This document shows positions 16,814 to 25,654 of a DNA stretch of 64,000 nt, piece by piece; within the stretch, counting starts at the first letter, position 1; each line of letters begins with the position of its first letter. The DNA comes from Marinoscillum luteum (lineage in GTDB: Bacteria; Bacteroidota; Bacteroidia; Cytophagales; Cyclobacteriaceae). The stretch is from positions 1 to 64,000 of the forward strand of contig NZ_JBIPKE010000014.1 of NCBI RefSeq assembly GCF_044005705.1, written 5' to 3'. Below the pieces are notes generated by a model. It did no database searches, was not told the origin of the DNA, and saw only the letters and a list, made by a program, of their open reading frames with translations. A program made the position numbers and the translations under genes.

Positions 16814-19800
16814 TTATTTAACAATCACCAACCTAAGGCTCCTGGTCTGATCTGCGCTGACAACCTGCAGGAGATACTGGCCTTCTCTCAAATGTGATAG
16901 ATCGATGGTCTTACTGCTATCCTGGATCAGAAGAGAGGATAACATTCTCCCGCTCATATCAAACAAGAATAAATTATAAGGTGTGCTCACTTCCCCATCC
17001 ATGCGAAACTGACCAGTCGTAGGATTAGGGAATATCCGTACTTTGCCCAGGTTTTCCTTCTTCACCCCAAGGGTTTCCCCCTTTTGCGGTGGAGTCACTT
17101 TCAGATAGATGTCTCCATTGGCGGCTATGAAGCCTCCTTTAAAATCTCCAGCAGGCCCCGATCCCTTCACGCTGCCATCTGCACTTCTGAAAACTACCGA
17201 AATCCAGTAAACAGAATCGGATGCTGCCAATCCGTAATAGTCTCGCATACCAGGTGTATATTTCAGTTCCCACTTGCTTGTTCCGTCTATTTTGGTCATT
17301 TGACCAACTCCATCGTCCGCTCCCCAGTTTCCGACTACATTGGAACCAAAAGATGGATTGTCTCCAGGAGTCAATACGGCTCCCGAATGCGCATAAATTT
17401 TAGTGGCATTCAGCAGGCCCTGATCACCCAGACTGGCATCAAAAATCAATGACACCTCCTGATTGGTGAAAAATTCAGCCGGATCAAAAGAGACTAATGC
17501 CACGTCTGATTGGATTTCCAAAAAAACCAATTCGTTCCTGAACCCCTTCCCGATGTTTTCACCAGCCTCATCTCTGAAATGCATGCCCATGCGGAAGGCC
17601 GTAGCTTCCTGACTCAATCCAAAATAAGCACGCGGTGTAAGGGTGATCTGCCACTGATTATCCTGACCCTCTACTTTGGTCATTTCACCTGATCCATCCT
17701 CAACCTTATGTGAGAGGTCAGTACCCTTAGGGTCATTGACTACCAAACCAGCGTTCATGAATACTTTTGAAGCACCTACCAGGCCGGCTGTTCCGTCTTT
17801 ACTCGCTTTGGTCGCATCAAAAATGATGGTGATCTCATCATCCAAACCAAAACTCGAAGGGGAAACGGTCACGGGGTTCTCATAGATTTCTACCACTCCC
17901 GGAAAGCCCTCAGATACTCTTTTGTTGGTGTAAATGTAAAATTCACCTGGCTTCAGGGTTTGAGTAGCCGCGGCAGAGGTGACAGAAAACTCATCTCCTC
18001 CAAAATAATCAAACCATGCTCCCGTACTCGGAAATTCATAAGTGAGCTCGCCTTCCTCTACCCCAAAATTGCCAATAACCACCACATCCAACTGACCATG
18101 CTGGATCGCGATACTCTTTAGTTTACCCCCAAGAGATGCCTCTACATCCCCCACATTGAAGACAGACGGATAGGTAACCCTCAAATGATTGATGGCCGCA
18201 TAAGCATCATATAGATGTTGCCTCAGGGGGTCTTCGTAAAGCCCCAGGTTACCACTGCCCCAGGGAAGTGGCTTATTTCCAACCCTTCCGTTGAAGTTGA
18301 TGCTAACATCATAACCCAACTCTCCGAACTGCCACATCATTTTGGGACCCTTCTGCAACATCAGAAATGCCGCCCCCATTTTAGCTCGCTCCAGAGCCAC
18401 TGCCGTATTTTTTACATCATAATTTCCAGCTTGTAAACCGCCTGACAACATCCCCACCATCTGACGCTCCTCGTCATGGCTCTCCATGTATGACACATGA
18501 ATGGAGGATGCCGCTCCTGATATGCCCCGCGCATTTCCTTTCAAAGCACTGTCAAAATCTCCATGCACATTTCTCCAAAGCAACATTCCGGCATTACCTA
18601 GCTCCGTTTCTTCCTGGGCATCCGCAAAGTGCTCCAGTATCACATAAGAACTCGCATCAACCGCTTTGATTTCATTATTCATCCGCTTGAGGATTGAGAT
18701 CCTTCCGGGATCATACTGCCCCCAGGCGCCCACATCATCTCCGGTATTATTCTGAGTAAACCCTTTTGATAAGTCAAATCTGTAACCGTCAAAATGATAT
18801 TCATTGATCCAGTAATTATTCACGGAATCCATAAAGTCCTGAGTGTAGGTGGATGCATGATTGAAATCGTAACCTACATTGAAGGGGTGTTTTGGCACTT
18901 GATTGAACCATGGACTGTTGGTCGCAGGCGCATTCAATGTCTCATCCCAGTAGAGCTTCACCAGCGGACACTGGCCATAAGCATGGTTAAGCACCATATC
19001 TAATATCACGGCAAAACCTTGCTGGTGTGCCGTTTCAATGAAATGTTTTAGGTCATTTTTGGTGCCATAGTATTTGTCCGGGGCGAAATAATAAACAGGG
19101 TTGTATCCCCAACTTTCATTTCCCTCAAACTCCATGATGGGCATCAGCTCAATGGCATTCACACCAATTCTTTTCAAGTAGCCCAGGGTATCAGATAAGT
19201 CCTGGTAGCTATGAGAACCCAAAAAATCACGAACCAACAATTCGTAAACCACCAGGTCCTGTTTGGCTGGCCGGCTCCACGTCGATTCAGTCTCGGCCCA
19301 TACATAAGCCTCTTGTCCTGTCTGCAAAATCGTAGCCATCTGATAGTCGGTCTTGTCATAGCCTGTAGGATCGGGATACAACGCTGCGGGAATGTGTTGG
19401 TCGTTCCACGGATCTCCCACTTTATCGGCATAGGGATCTCCTATTTTGATGGTACCATCCACCCAATATTGAAAGACATATTCCTCTCCAGCCGTAAGCC
19501 CGGTGAGCTCATACCAGAAAAGCTCTCCATCTGCCGTCTTATTCATCAGGTAATTGTCGGAAGGGGTCCAGTTGTTAAAATCACCAACCACATAGGCAAA
19601 CTCCTTTCCGGGAGCCTCCAACACCAGAATAGCTGAAGTGGCATCACCATCAACGTAGTTAATTCCTTTTTTGGCTCCAGCCGGCAAAGCCGCCACCGGC
19701 GTGGACTGCCTGAGCAATATGTTGACAGTCATCTGGTTTTCCACACTCTGACCGCTGATCGTTGCACTCACCTTGATAGACACTGTCGCGGATTGAGTAG

Positions 19801-20455
19801 GCGAATAATCGTAAGTGATGGAGGTACCGGAGGAAACGCTCGCTACTTCCACAAAACCCTGACCTTCATCTATCGCCAGTGCCATCGCAGTGACTTCTGC
19901 GGAGGCTTCCGCCTCAATTTTCAAGGCCTCACCAGAAGTCAAATACACCTCATCATCTGCCGGGTTTAGAATACTTACATAGAATCCCGCGTCCAGGTTC
20001 ACATAGATATCCTGATTTCCGGCTACAAAGCCCCAATCATAGGTACCAGGAGAAGCGGTTCCTTTCTTAGTCCCGTCGGCATTTCTAAAGACCATGGCCA
20101 GTCTGAAGATAGTAGCTGATGCATCTACCCCGTAGTATTGTCTGGCTGTAGGTGTCAACTTGATCTCCCACTTATCTGTTGCTCCTGCCACTTTTGTCAT
20201 TTGTCCCACACCATCATCCATGCCCCAGTTACCAATGGCATTGTTCCAGGCGGTTCCATCGGGCGCATCTAATACAACTCCACTGTGCAGATACACCTTT
20301 GCCGCGCCTACCAGCTCGCCATTGCCCTGAGTGGCATCAAAGGTTATAGTAATTTCGTCGTCTCCAGAAGGATTGGCTGGAGAAAGGGTAACCATCTGTG
20401 CTGACAGAGTAACGGAGGTCAGCAGAATTGCCAGTATTGAAAGGATGCTTTTCAT
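16814..20455 (-). CDS. Secreted multidomain GH13 alpha-amylase with T9SS sorting domain
   Basis: A 1213-residue extracellular amylase. In order: signal peptide (1-20); a beta-rich module (about 21-150); an Ig-like linker (about 155-250); a CBM48-like domain (about 275-350, VGDFNNW); a GH13 barrel (about 400-840); two more copies of the first module (about 861-990, degenerate, and 996-1120); and a C-terminal type IX secretion sorting domain (about 1135-1213, IFPNPTTGQF). Catalytic residues are Asp561 (GYRFDL), Glu608 (VILEHF) and His660-Asp661 (ESHDEER). The repeated modules are probably starch-binding. It is transcribed away from a starch-binding lipoprotein and has a LacI-type operator 85 bases upstream. 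Confidence 0.93.
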   Translation of the reverse strand: MKSILSILAILLTSVTLSAQMVTLSPANPSGDDEITITFDATQGNGELVGAAKVYLHSGVVLDAPDGTAWNNAIGNWGMDDGVGQMTKVAGATDKWEIKLTPTARQYYGVDASATIFRLAMVFRNADGTKKGTASPGTYDWGFVAGNQDIYVNLDAGFYVSILNPADDEVYLTSGEALKIEAEASAEVTAMALAIDEGQGFVEVASVSSGTSITYDYSPTQSATVSIKVSATISGQSVENQMTVNILLRQSTPVAALPAGAKKGINYVDGDATSAILVLEAPGKEFAYVVGDFNNWTPSDNYLMNKTADGELFWYELTGLTAGEEYVFQYWVDGTIKIGDPYADKVGDPWNDQHIPAALYPDPTGYDKTDYQMATILQTGQEAYVWAETESTWSRPAKQDLVVYELLVRDFLGSHSYQDLSDTLGYLKRIGVNAIELMPIMEFEGNESWGYNPVYYFAPDKYYGTKNDLKHFIETAHQQGFAVILDMVLNHAYGQCPLVKLYWDETLNAPATNSPWFNQVPKHPFNVGYDFNHASTYTQDFMDSVNNYWINEYHFDGYRFDLSKGFTQNNTGDDVGAWGQYDPGRISILKRMNNEIKAVDASSYVILEHFADAQEETELGNAGMLLWRNVHGDFDSALKGNARGISGAASSIHVSYMESHDEERQMVGMLSGGLQAGNYDVKNTAVALERAKMGAAFLMLQKGPKMMWQFGELGYDVSINFNGRVGNKPLPWGSGNLGLYEDPLRQHLYDAYAAINHLRVTYPSVFNVGDVEASLGGKLKSIAIQHGQLDVVVIGNFGVEEGELTYEFPSTGAWFDYFGGDEFSVTSAAATQTLKPGEFYIYTNKRVSEGFPGVVEIYENPVTVSPSSFGLDDEITIIFDATKASKDGTAGLVGASKVFMNAGLVVNDPKGTDLSHKVEDGSGEMTKVEGQDNQWQITLTPRAYFGLSQEATAFRMGMHFRDEAGENIGKGFRNELVFLEIQSDVALVSFDPAEFFTNQEVSLIFDASLGDQGLLNATKIYAHSGAVLTPGDNPSFGSNVVGNWGADDGVGQMTKIDGTSKWELKYTPGMRDYYGLAASDSVYWISVVFRSADGSVKGSGPAGDFKGGFIAANGDIYLKVTPPQKGETLGVKKENLGKVRIFPNPTTGQFRMDGEVSTPYNLFLFDMSGRMLSSLLIQDSSKTIDLSHLREGQYLLQVVSADQTRSLRLVIVK

Positions 20456-20539
20456 GATTTCTGTTTTATGCCGGCGTAAAATATCCTATTAAAGAGCATT
20501 TATCCAAAATCCGTTCGTGGTAAATAGGAACAACCCAAA

Positions 20540-20554
20540 ATGAAAACGATTGCA
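20540..20554. promoter_or_regulatory. LacI-type operator in the amylase/SusE-like divergent region
   Basis: The 15-mer ATGAAAACGATTGCA fits the cre-like LacI/GalR-family consensus WTGNAANCGNWNNCW at every fixed position. It shares 13 leading bases with the site at 13750-13764. It lies 85 bases before the amylase start and 132 before the divergent starch-binding gene, so one regulator could control both. Function is inferred. Confidence 0.55.
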
Positions 20555-20626
20555 ACAAAAATTGAGAAAAAAAGAAGTGGCAATTCAGATTATTTTTGGC
20601 ATAATTACATTATTTTCAAATGTTTT

Positions 20627-20634
20627 TAAGTTTG
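20627..20634 (+). promoter_or_regulatory. Probable -7 box for the starch-binding lipoprotein gene
   Basis: TAAGTTTG matches the TAnnTTTG box of Bacteroidota promoters and lies 52 bases before the start codon. I find no TTG at the usual distance upstream, which fits an activator-dependent promoter but is not proof. AAAGAAG precedes the ATG as a weak ribosome site. Confidence 0.4.
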
Positions 20635-20685
20635 TAAAAAGGACGAAGAACGTCCGATTGTAGAAGTTTTAACTAATAAAGAAGT

Positions 20686-22269
20686 ATGAAGAAAGTATTA
20701 TCTAACTTAATCGCACCGGTGGTTATTATGGCAGCCCTCTTCTCCTGTGAAGACGAGATCTCCAATAGCTTCGACGTGCTTGATATTGCTCCGGTCATTG
20801 ATGAGGTGACCCCCAATGGAAGTGTAAAAATTGGGTCGGAGTTTGATATCGTTATTAAAGCCCATGATGGGGAGAGCTCTCCGCTTGCATCTGTTTCAGC
20901 TAAGCTGAAAGATGCTGACGGCAACGAACTGGCAACGAAAAGTGGTACCATGAGCGGAACATCAGGTACTTTCACCTGGGCCGCTGCGGATTTTGGATCC
21001 ACTGCATTGGACACTGGTGACTATACCATTTCCGTAACAGTAACTGACGTGGCTAACTTATCGGTATCCGGAGACTATTCATTCATCGTTTTCGATTTGC
21101 CATTTGATGCCACCTATCCAGAAATGTACATCGCAGGAAACTTCAACAGTTGGGGGGCAGATGCGCTTGAACTTGTTGCTGCCAATACCTGGCAAATCAC
21201 ATCTACCTTAGATGGTGGTGGATGGAAATTCAAAAACACTCCAGACTGGTCAGATATCGACTGGGGGGATAGTGACTGTGATGGTGTAATGGAAGTAGCA
21301 ACCGGCGGTGGCCCAGATACCAACTGTGGACATACAGGTGAGTCTATCATCACTTTCAACGATAAGACATTGGCATACACAGTGGAGTTGGTAGAGCCTA
21401 TCGCACAAAACATTACCGGTCTTTATCTTGTAGGATCTTTCAATAACTTCGAAGGTTCAGATGAATACAAATTCAAATTAGATTCTGACAACACCTGGAT
21501 ACTTGCTGAAGTGATTCTCAAGGAAGGTGACGTGCTGAAGTTTGCAGAAGCTGCGGACCTGAGTAAGAAAAACTGGGGTGACAATGAGCCTGATGGCGAA
21601 GCTGATCTGTTTGGTAGCTCTATCGTATTGGACAATAGCTACTCTCAGGCCTATTATAAAGTCACCTTTAATGATGCAACGCTTGCTTATCAATTTGACT
21701 TTGTGAAATTCCCTTCCATCAGCATCATTGGTAGTGCTACTACAGGCGATGATTCCGGATGGGGAATCGATGTTAAATTGAGAGATTTTGGAAACAACTC
21801 GTTCCGTCACGCAATGGGTATTTATGAAGGCGCTTTCAAATTCAGACAGAATGAAAGCTGGGATAACCAGTGGGGTGGATTCACATTCCCTTCAGGTACG
21901 GCCACCAAAGGCGGTGGAGATGTGTCCGTTTCACTCGCTCAGGAAGATACCTATATTATCATGTTTAACCCTTCATCTGGCGAAGTGTCATTCACCGCAA
22001 CTGAGATTGCACTGATCGGTAGCGCAACCGGAGATGATACATGGTCAACAGACATCAACATGACGAGAGATTTGCTCGATCCTGCTGTATGGACACTTAA
22101 TGTAGATCTGGTAGTAGGTGAAGCCAAGATTAGAACAGATGAGACGTGGGATTATAACTGGGGACCTGACGGGTACGACACTCCAGCAAACTTCAACATC
22201 ACTGAGGCTGGAAACTACGATGTAACTATTAACATCAATACTGGCGTGGCCTCTTTCGAGAAAAATTAA
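20686..22269 (+). CDS. SusE/SusF-like starch-binding outer-membrane lipoprotein
   Basis: A 527-residue lipoprotein (lipobox ending at Cys21). An Ig-like domain (about 36-137) is followed by four carbohydrate-binding-like modules beginning near residues 145 (MYIAGNFNSW), 243 (LYLVGSFNNF), 343 (SIIGSATTGDDSGW) and 440 (ALIGSATGDDTW). This is the layout of SusE/SusF proteins, which hold starch at the cell surface without cutting it. It diverges from the T9SS amylase, so the two probably act together. Unusually, no susC or susD gene is beside it. A strong terminator follows. Confidence 0.87.
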   Translation: MKKVLSNLIAPVVIMAALFSCEDEISNSFDVLDIAPVIDEVTPNGSVKIGSEFDIVIKAHDGESSPLASVSAKLKDADGNELATKSGTMSGTSGTFTWAAADFGSTALDTGDYTISVTVTDVANLSVSGDYSFIVFDLPFDATYPEMYIAGNFNSWGADALELVAANTWQITSTLDGGGWKFKNTPDWSDIDWGDSDCDGVMEVATGGGPDTNCGHTGESIITFNDKTLAYTVELVEPIAQNITGLYLVGSFNNFEGSDEYKFKLDSDNTWILAEVILKEGDVLKFAEAADLSKKNWGDNEPDGEADLFGSSIVLDNSYSQAYYKVTFNDATLAYQFDFVKFPSISIIGSATTGDDSGWGIDVKLRDFGNNSFRHAMGIYEGAFKFRQNESWDNQWGGFTFPSGTATKGGGDVSVSLAQEDTYIIMFNPSSGEVSFTATEIALIGSATGDDTWSTDINMTRDLLDPAVWTLNVDLVVGEAKIRTDETWDYNWGPDGYDTPANFNITEAGNYDVTININTGVASFEKN

Positions 22270-22300
22270 AGCAACTCTATACCTAACTTATTTACAAGAA

Positions 22301-22329
22301 CCTCCCCGAGTGATCGGGGAGGTTTTTTT
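22301..22329 (+). terminator. Rho-independent terminator of the starch-binding gene
   Basis: A perfect 9-base-pair stem (CCTCCCCGA with TCGGGGAGG) closed by a GTGA tetraloop is followed by seven T. It lies 31 bases after the stop codon at 22269. Confidence 0.9.
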
Positions 22330-22508
22330 GTGTTCAATAGCCAAAATGAACAAGAGCTTTCTACTTTTCAAAAAGCTTTGAATCGTCATTTTTATCGCAT
22401 TCCTTCACATAAATCCCCTAAAACCTTCATCTAAATACCACATATGCGGTATTTCAGGCGCGGTTCGTTCTGTCTAAATTTACTTTCATAACCAAATCAG
22501 TTTTAGCC

Positions 22509-22589
22509 ATGTTATTTTCACTTATCGGACTCGTACTTTTAATCGCCTTTGTGGTGTTGGAAAAGTCATGGTCCACTACGAAAGCTTAA
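22509..22589 (+). CDS. Possible 26-residue membrane peptide
   Basis: An ATG-started frame encodes MLFSLIGLVLLIAFVVLEKS plus six residues. It is one hydrophobic helix with a short charged tail, typical of single-span membrane micropeptides. It lies alone between two terminators. A weak purine-poor region precedes it and no convincing ribosome site is seen. It may be a chance frame, so I list it with low confidence. Confidence 0.25.
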   Translation: MLFSLIGLVLLIAFVVLEKSWSTTKA

Positions 22590-22707
22590 GATTTTTCCAC
22601 TAGATGGAGGTTGCTATAGCATCTATGAATTTATTCATGGATGATAAGGATCTGGTCAAAACCAGGTGCTCAAAGATGTCAAACAGTTAGAATTCTCTTC
22701 AAATCCT

Positions 22708-22744
22708 CAAAAAAAATGCCAGCCCGATCACTCGGGCTGGCATT
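22708..22744 (-). terminator. Rho-independent terminator of pruA
   Basis: On the minus strand a long stem (AAATGCCAGCCCGA paired with its complement) is capped by a GTGA loop and followed by at least seven T. It lies just after the pruA stop codon. The core CCCGAGTGATCGGG is identical to that of the terminator at 22301, in the opposite direction. Confidence 0.9.
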
Positions 22745-22751
22745 TCTATTT

Positions 22752-24383
22752 CTACTCCTGATCCAAAAACGGATACCGGTAACTTTTTGGTGGTACGAGT
22801 GTCTCCTTGATCGTACGGGCGCTTACCCATCTCAGCAAGTTGATACCAGCACCGGCCTTATCGTTGGTACCAGAACCTCTGGCTCCGCCAAATGGCTGTT
22901 GCCCTACTACAGCTCCGGTAGGCTTGTCATTGATGTAAAAATTGCCAGCGGCATTTCTGAGCTTTTTAGTGGCCAGTTCTATCGCATACCTGTCTTTGGA
23001 GAAAACCGCTCCCGTAAGTGCATAAGGTGATGTCTGATCCACCAGGGTCAGGGTCTCCTCATACTGTTCCGGGTCATACACATAGACCGTCAGCACCGGC
23101 CCAAAAATCTCCTCACACATGGTCGTGTATTTTGGATCCTTGGCCAGTAAAACCGTAGGCTCTATAAAGTAACCCACTGAATCGTCATAGTTGCCTCCAA
23201 AAAGTACTTCTACATCCGTGTCTTTTTTGGCCCGATCAATGTAGCCAGCTATTTTGTCAAATGATTTTTTGTCGATCACGGCATTCACAAAATTGGAGAA
23301 ATCTTCCGGACTGCCCATGCTGATCTCCTTCAGGTCAGCGGCCATTTGCTTTTTCACCGCTTCCCAGATATTAGAAGGAATATAAGCTCTTGAAGCCGCA
23401 CTACACTTTTGTCCCTGAAATTCAAACGCACCTCTGATCAGTCCTGCTGCCACTTCCTGTGGATCCGCTGATTTATGCGCGATCACAAAGTCCTTTCCGC
23501 CAGTTTCGCCAACCACCCTTGGGTATGAGCGGTATTTATCAATGTTCTGACCTATGGTTTTCCAAAGGTGTTTAAATACGGCCGTACTTCCGGTAAAATG
23601 CAATCCGGCAAAATCCGGGTGGTTAAATACCACATCCCCGGCCACTGGTCCGTCTACATAAATCATGTTGATCACACCATCCGGCAAACCAGCTTCTTTG
23701 AACACTTCCATGATCACTTGCGCTGAGTACACCTGGCTGTAGTTGGGTTTCCAAACTACTGTGTTGCCCATCAGTGCTGCTGACGCAGGCAGGTTGCCAG
23801 CAATAGCAGTGAAATTGAAAGGTGTAATGGCAAAAACAAACCCTTCCAGAGGACGATACTCCAGTCGGTTCCAGATACCTGGTGAAGACTCAGGCTGATC
23901 CATGTAGATCTCCTGCATGAATGCCGCATTGAATCTCAAAAAGTCAATGAACTCACACGCCGCGTCGATCTCCGCCTGGTAGGCATTTTTGGATTGTGCC
24001 AGCATAGTGGCTGCATTGATTTTAGCTCTGTAAGGACCTGCCAGCAAATCAGCAGCTTTCAGGAAAATACTTGCTCTCTGTTCCCAGGCCAGGTTTTCCC
24101 AGGCCTCCTTGGCATCCAGTGCAGCTTTGATGGCTGCCTCCACGTGTGAAGCATCTCCTTCATGAAAATGACCCAAAACATGCTTATGGTCATATGGAGG
24201 GCTCATTTTGATTTTATTGCCGGTACGCACTTCCTTTCCGCCAATGTACATGGGGATATCGCGCTCTTCTTTCCGAGCCAGCTTCACGGCCTTTTTCAAT
24301 TCCTCACGCTCCGGTGTACCTGGGGCGTAGGTCAGTACCGGTTCGTTGGAGGGCTCTGGTATGTAGTAGTTTCCTTTAGACAT
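22752..24383 (-). CDS. pruA: L-glutamate gamma-semialdehyde dehydrogenase
   Basis: A 543-residue 1-pyrroline-5-carboxylate dehydrogenase. It oxidises glutamate semialdehyde to glutamate with NAD+ as the second step of proline breakdown. The ALDH fold is clear: the VVGETGGKDF block holds the catalytic Glu and FQGQKCSAASR holds the catalytic Cys. The N-terminal region (NEPVLTYAPGTPER) is typical of the eukaryote-like single-function form in Bacteroidota. I use the ATG at 24383 (MSKGNYYIPEP). An 11-residue longer frame would need a TTG with no family support. Proline dehydrogenase is not adjacent. The gene follows a YjjG-type phosphatase by 57 bases. Confidence 0.94.
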   Translation of the reverse strand: MSKGNYYIPEPSNEPVLTYAPGTPEREELKKAVKLARKEERDIPMYIGGKEVRTGNKIKMSPPYDHKHVLGHFHEGDASHVEAAIKAALDAKEAWENLAWEQRASIFLKAADLLAGPYRAKINAATMLAQSKNAYQAEIDAACEFIDFLRFNAAFMQEIYMDQPESSPGIWNRLEYRPLEGFVFAITPFNFTAIAGNLPASAALMGNTVVWKPNYSQVYSAQVIMEVFKEAGLPDGVINMIYVDGPVAGDVVFNHPDFAGLHFTGSTAVFKHLWKTIGQNIDKYRSYPRVVGETGGKDFVIAHKSADPQEVAAGLIRGAFEFQGQKCSAASRAYIPSNIWEAVKKQMAADLKEISMGSPEDFSNFVNAVIDKKSFDKIAGYIDRAKKDTDVEVLFGGNYDDSVGYFIEPTVLLAKDPKYTTMCEEIFGPVLTVYVYDPEQYEETLTLVDQTSPYALTGAVFSKDRYAIELATKKLRNAAGNFYINDKPTGAVVGQQPFGGARGSGTNDKAGAGINLLRWVSARTIKETLVPPKSYRYPFLDQE

Positions 24384-24440
24384 AATGTAGTAGTTGTTTA
24401 TTTTTTGCTCCCGCAAAATTATAAAATAGGAGTAGCTCCT

Positions 24441-25130
24441 TTATAGTAATCTCATTAATTCTGAAAGTGTTTTGATTTGTAGCTGACAATCTGACTTCAC
24501 CAGGCCCTTGGGATTGTATAGGAGCGGAGTGATCCCCGCGTTTCTCGCACCTATAATATCCGTGCTATGATTGTCGCCGATCATCAGTGTGGTGCTCACG
24601 TGGGCATTGACTTCCTTCACGGCATGATCGAAAATCTCCCGTGATGGCTTTTTATGACCCGTAGTTTCAGAGGTAAATACATGCGAAAAATACTTGTCCA
24701 GGCCACAAGCCTCCAGCTTAATGGACTGCACATCATCAAAACCATTGGTGACCACACTCAGATGGTACCGCTTGCTCAGATAGTCCAGAATCATAGTGGC
24801 ATCTGCTATGGTGGCCTTTTGCCGAGGACAATTGAATAAAAAATACTCACTCATCTCTTCGGTCTTTTCAAAATCAGGCGCCCCACACTTCGCCATCACC
24901 TTTCTGAATCGCTGGGTTCTGATTTCGTCCCGGTCTATGTTGCCCTGATTGTATTGTTGCCAGAGTGTGTCATTGGTTTTAAAGAACACTTCTGTGAAAC
25001 GCTCCGGTCCAAAAACAATCTCTCGCTGCAGCTCAAACTGCTGATACAAATCACTGAGCACCTTGCGGGCATTGAGGTCATAGTCCCAAAGCGTATGGTC
25101 CAGGTCAAAAAAAATATGGGTGAATTTCAT
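24441..25130 (-). CDS. yjjG: YjjG family noncanonical pyrimidine nucleotidase (HAD hydrolase)
   Basis: A 229-residue cytoplasmic haloacid dehalogenase-type phosphatase with motif I FDLDHTLWDYD, motif II VVTNGF, Lys in motif III (TTGHKKPSREIF) and motif IV MIGDNHSTDIIGA. The LWDYDLNARKVL start is typical of the YjjG group, which dephosphorylates nucleoside monophosphates including damaged pyrimidines. The start overlaps the stop of the ArsR-type regulator gene by one base, so the two are co-expressed. Confidence 0.88.
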   Translation of the reverse strand: MKFTHIFFDLDHTLWDYDLNARKVLSDLYQQFELQREIVFGPERFTEVFFKTNDTLWQQYNQGNIDRDEIRTQRFRKVMAKCGAPDFEKTEEMSEYFLFNCPRQKATIADATMILDYLSKRYHLSVVTNGFDDVQSIKLEACGLDKYFSHVFTSETTGHKKPSREIFDHAVKEVNAHVSTTLMIGDNHSTDIIGARNAGITPLLYNPKGLVKSDCQLQIKTLSELMRLL

Positions 25131-25513
25131 TATTTCCTATAATCTTTTGCGGCTAACTTGTTAATCGCCAGCTCCCTGTTGGAATTCATGGTATTGTAGA
25201 CTTCCTGATCTCGCTGAAGCTGAAGATCCTTATTGAGAAAATCAAATATCTGCGAAACCATGTCGTAAACTTCGTCTTTGATACTATAAAAGACCCACTG
25301 ATCCTTTTTTGTTGCGTTGACCAGCCCGGAATTTTTCAGATAACCAATATGGCGCGAGGTTTTCGTCTGTGTATAGTCCAGGATGGCCTCCAGATCAGAG
25401 ACAGCCAGCTCATCATTCTTGAATAACAAGTGAATAATCCTGACTCTCGCTTCGTCTCCAAAGGCCTTGAAAATCTGAGTGCCGTAGTTTAGACTAAAAT
25501 TCTTTAATCGCAT
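25130..25513 (-). CDS. ArsR-type winged-helix transcriptional regulator
   Basis: A 127-residue DNA-binding protein with the ArsR helix-turn-helix core (FGDEARVRIIHLLF, then TQTKTSRHIGYLKNSGLV). It contains no cysteine, so the classical metal-sensing sites of ArsR/SmtB are absent and the signal is unknown. It heads a minus-strand group with the YjjG phosphatase (one-base overlap) and possibly pruA. It may regulate itself or the divergent gene at 25655. Confidence 0.85.
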   Translation of the reverse strand: MRLKNFSLNYGTQIFKAFGDEARVRIIHLLFKNDELAVSDLEAILDYTQTKTSRHIGYLKNSGLVNATKKDQWVFYSIKDEVYDMVSQIFDFLNKDLQLQRDQEVYNTMNSNRELAINKLAAKDYRK

Positions 25514-25551
25514 ATTCTTAGTCGGTTATCCCCAAAAAACATTTTCATCAG

Positions 25552-25559
25552 TACCTTTG
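25552..25559 (+). promoter_or_regulatory. Possible -7 box for the gene at 25655
   Basis: TACCTTTG matches TAnnTTTG, but no TTG is found about 19 bases upstream. It lies about 95 bases before the start codon in the divergent region shared with the ArsR-type gene. Confidence 0.3.
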
Positions 25560-25654
25560 ACGGGTATAGTTATTTAAAGCTCCTAGAAATATAGCTTTTA
25601 AACAACTTTTCCCGTTAGACCTTTATTAATATAGAAAGTATAAGTTTCAAGGGT

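Larger units (their letters stand above)
22270..22751. other. Intergenic stretch between two terminators
   Basis: This 482-base gap holds the plus-strand terminator of the starch-binding gene (22301-22329), a possible 26-codon reading frame (22509-22589) and the minus-strand terminator of pruA (22708-22744). The rest shows nothing I can support. Confidence 0.5.

Noticed and set aside
24384..24416. A longer pruA start at a TTG 33 bases upstream.
   Set aside because: The additional residues have no family counterpart, and the ATG at 24383 gives the typical N-terminus.
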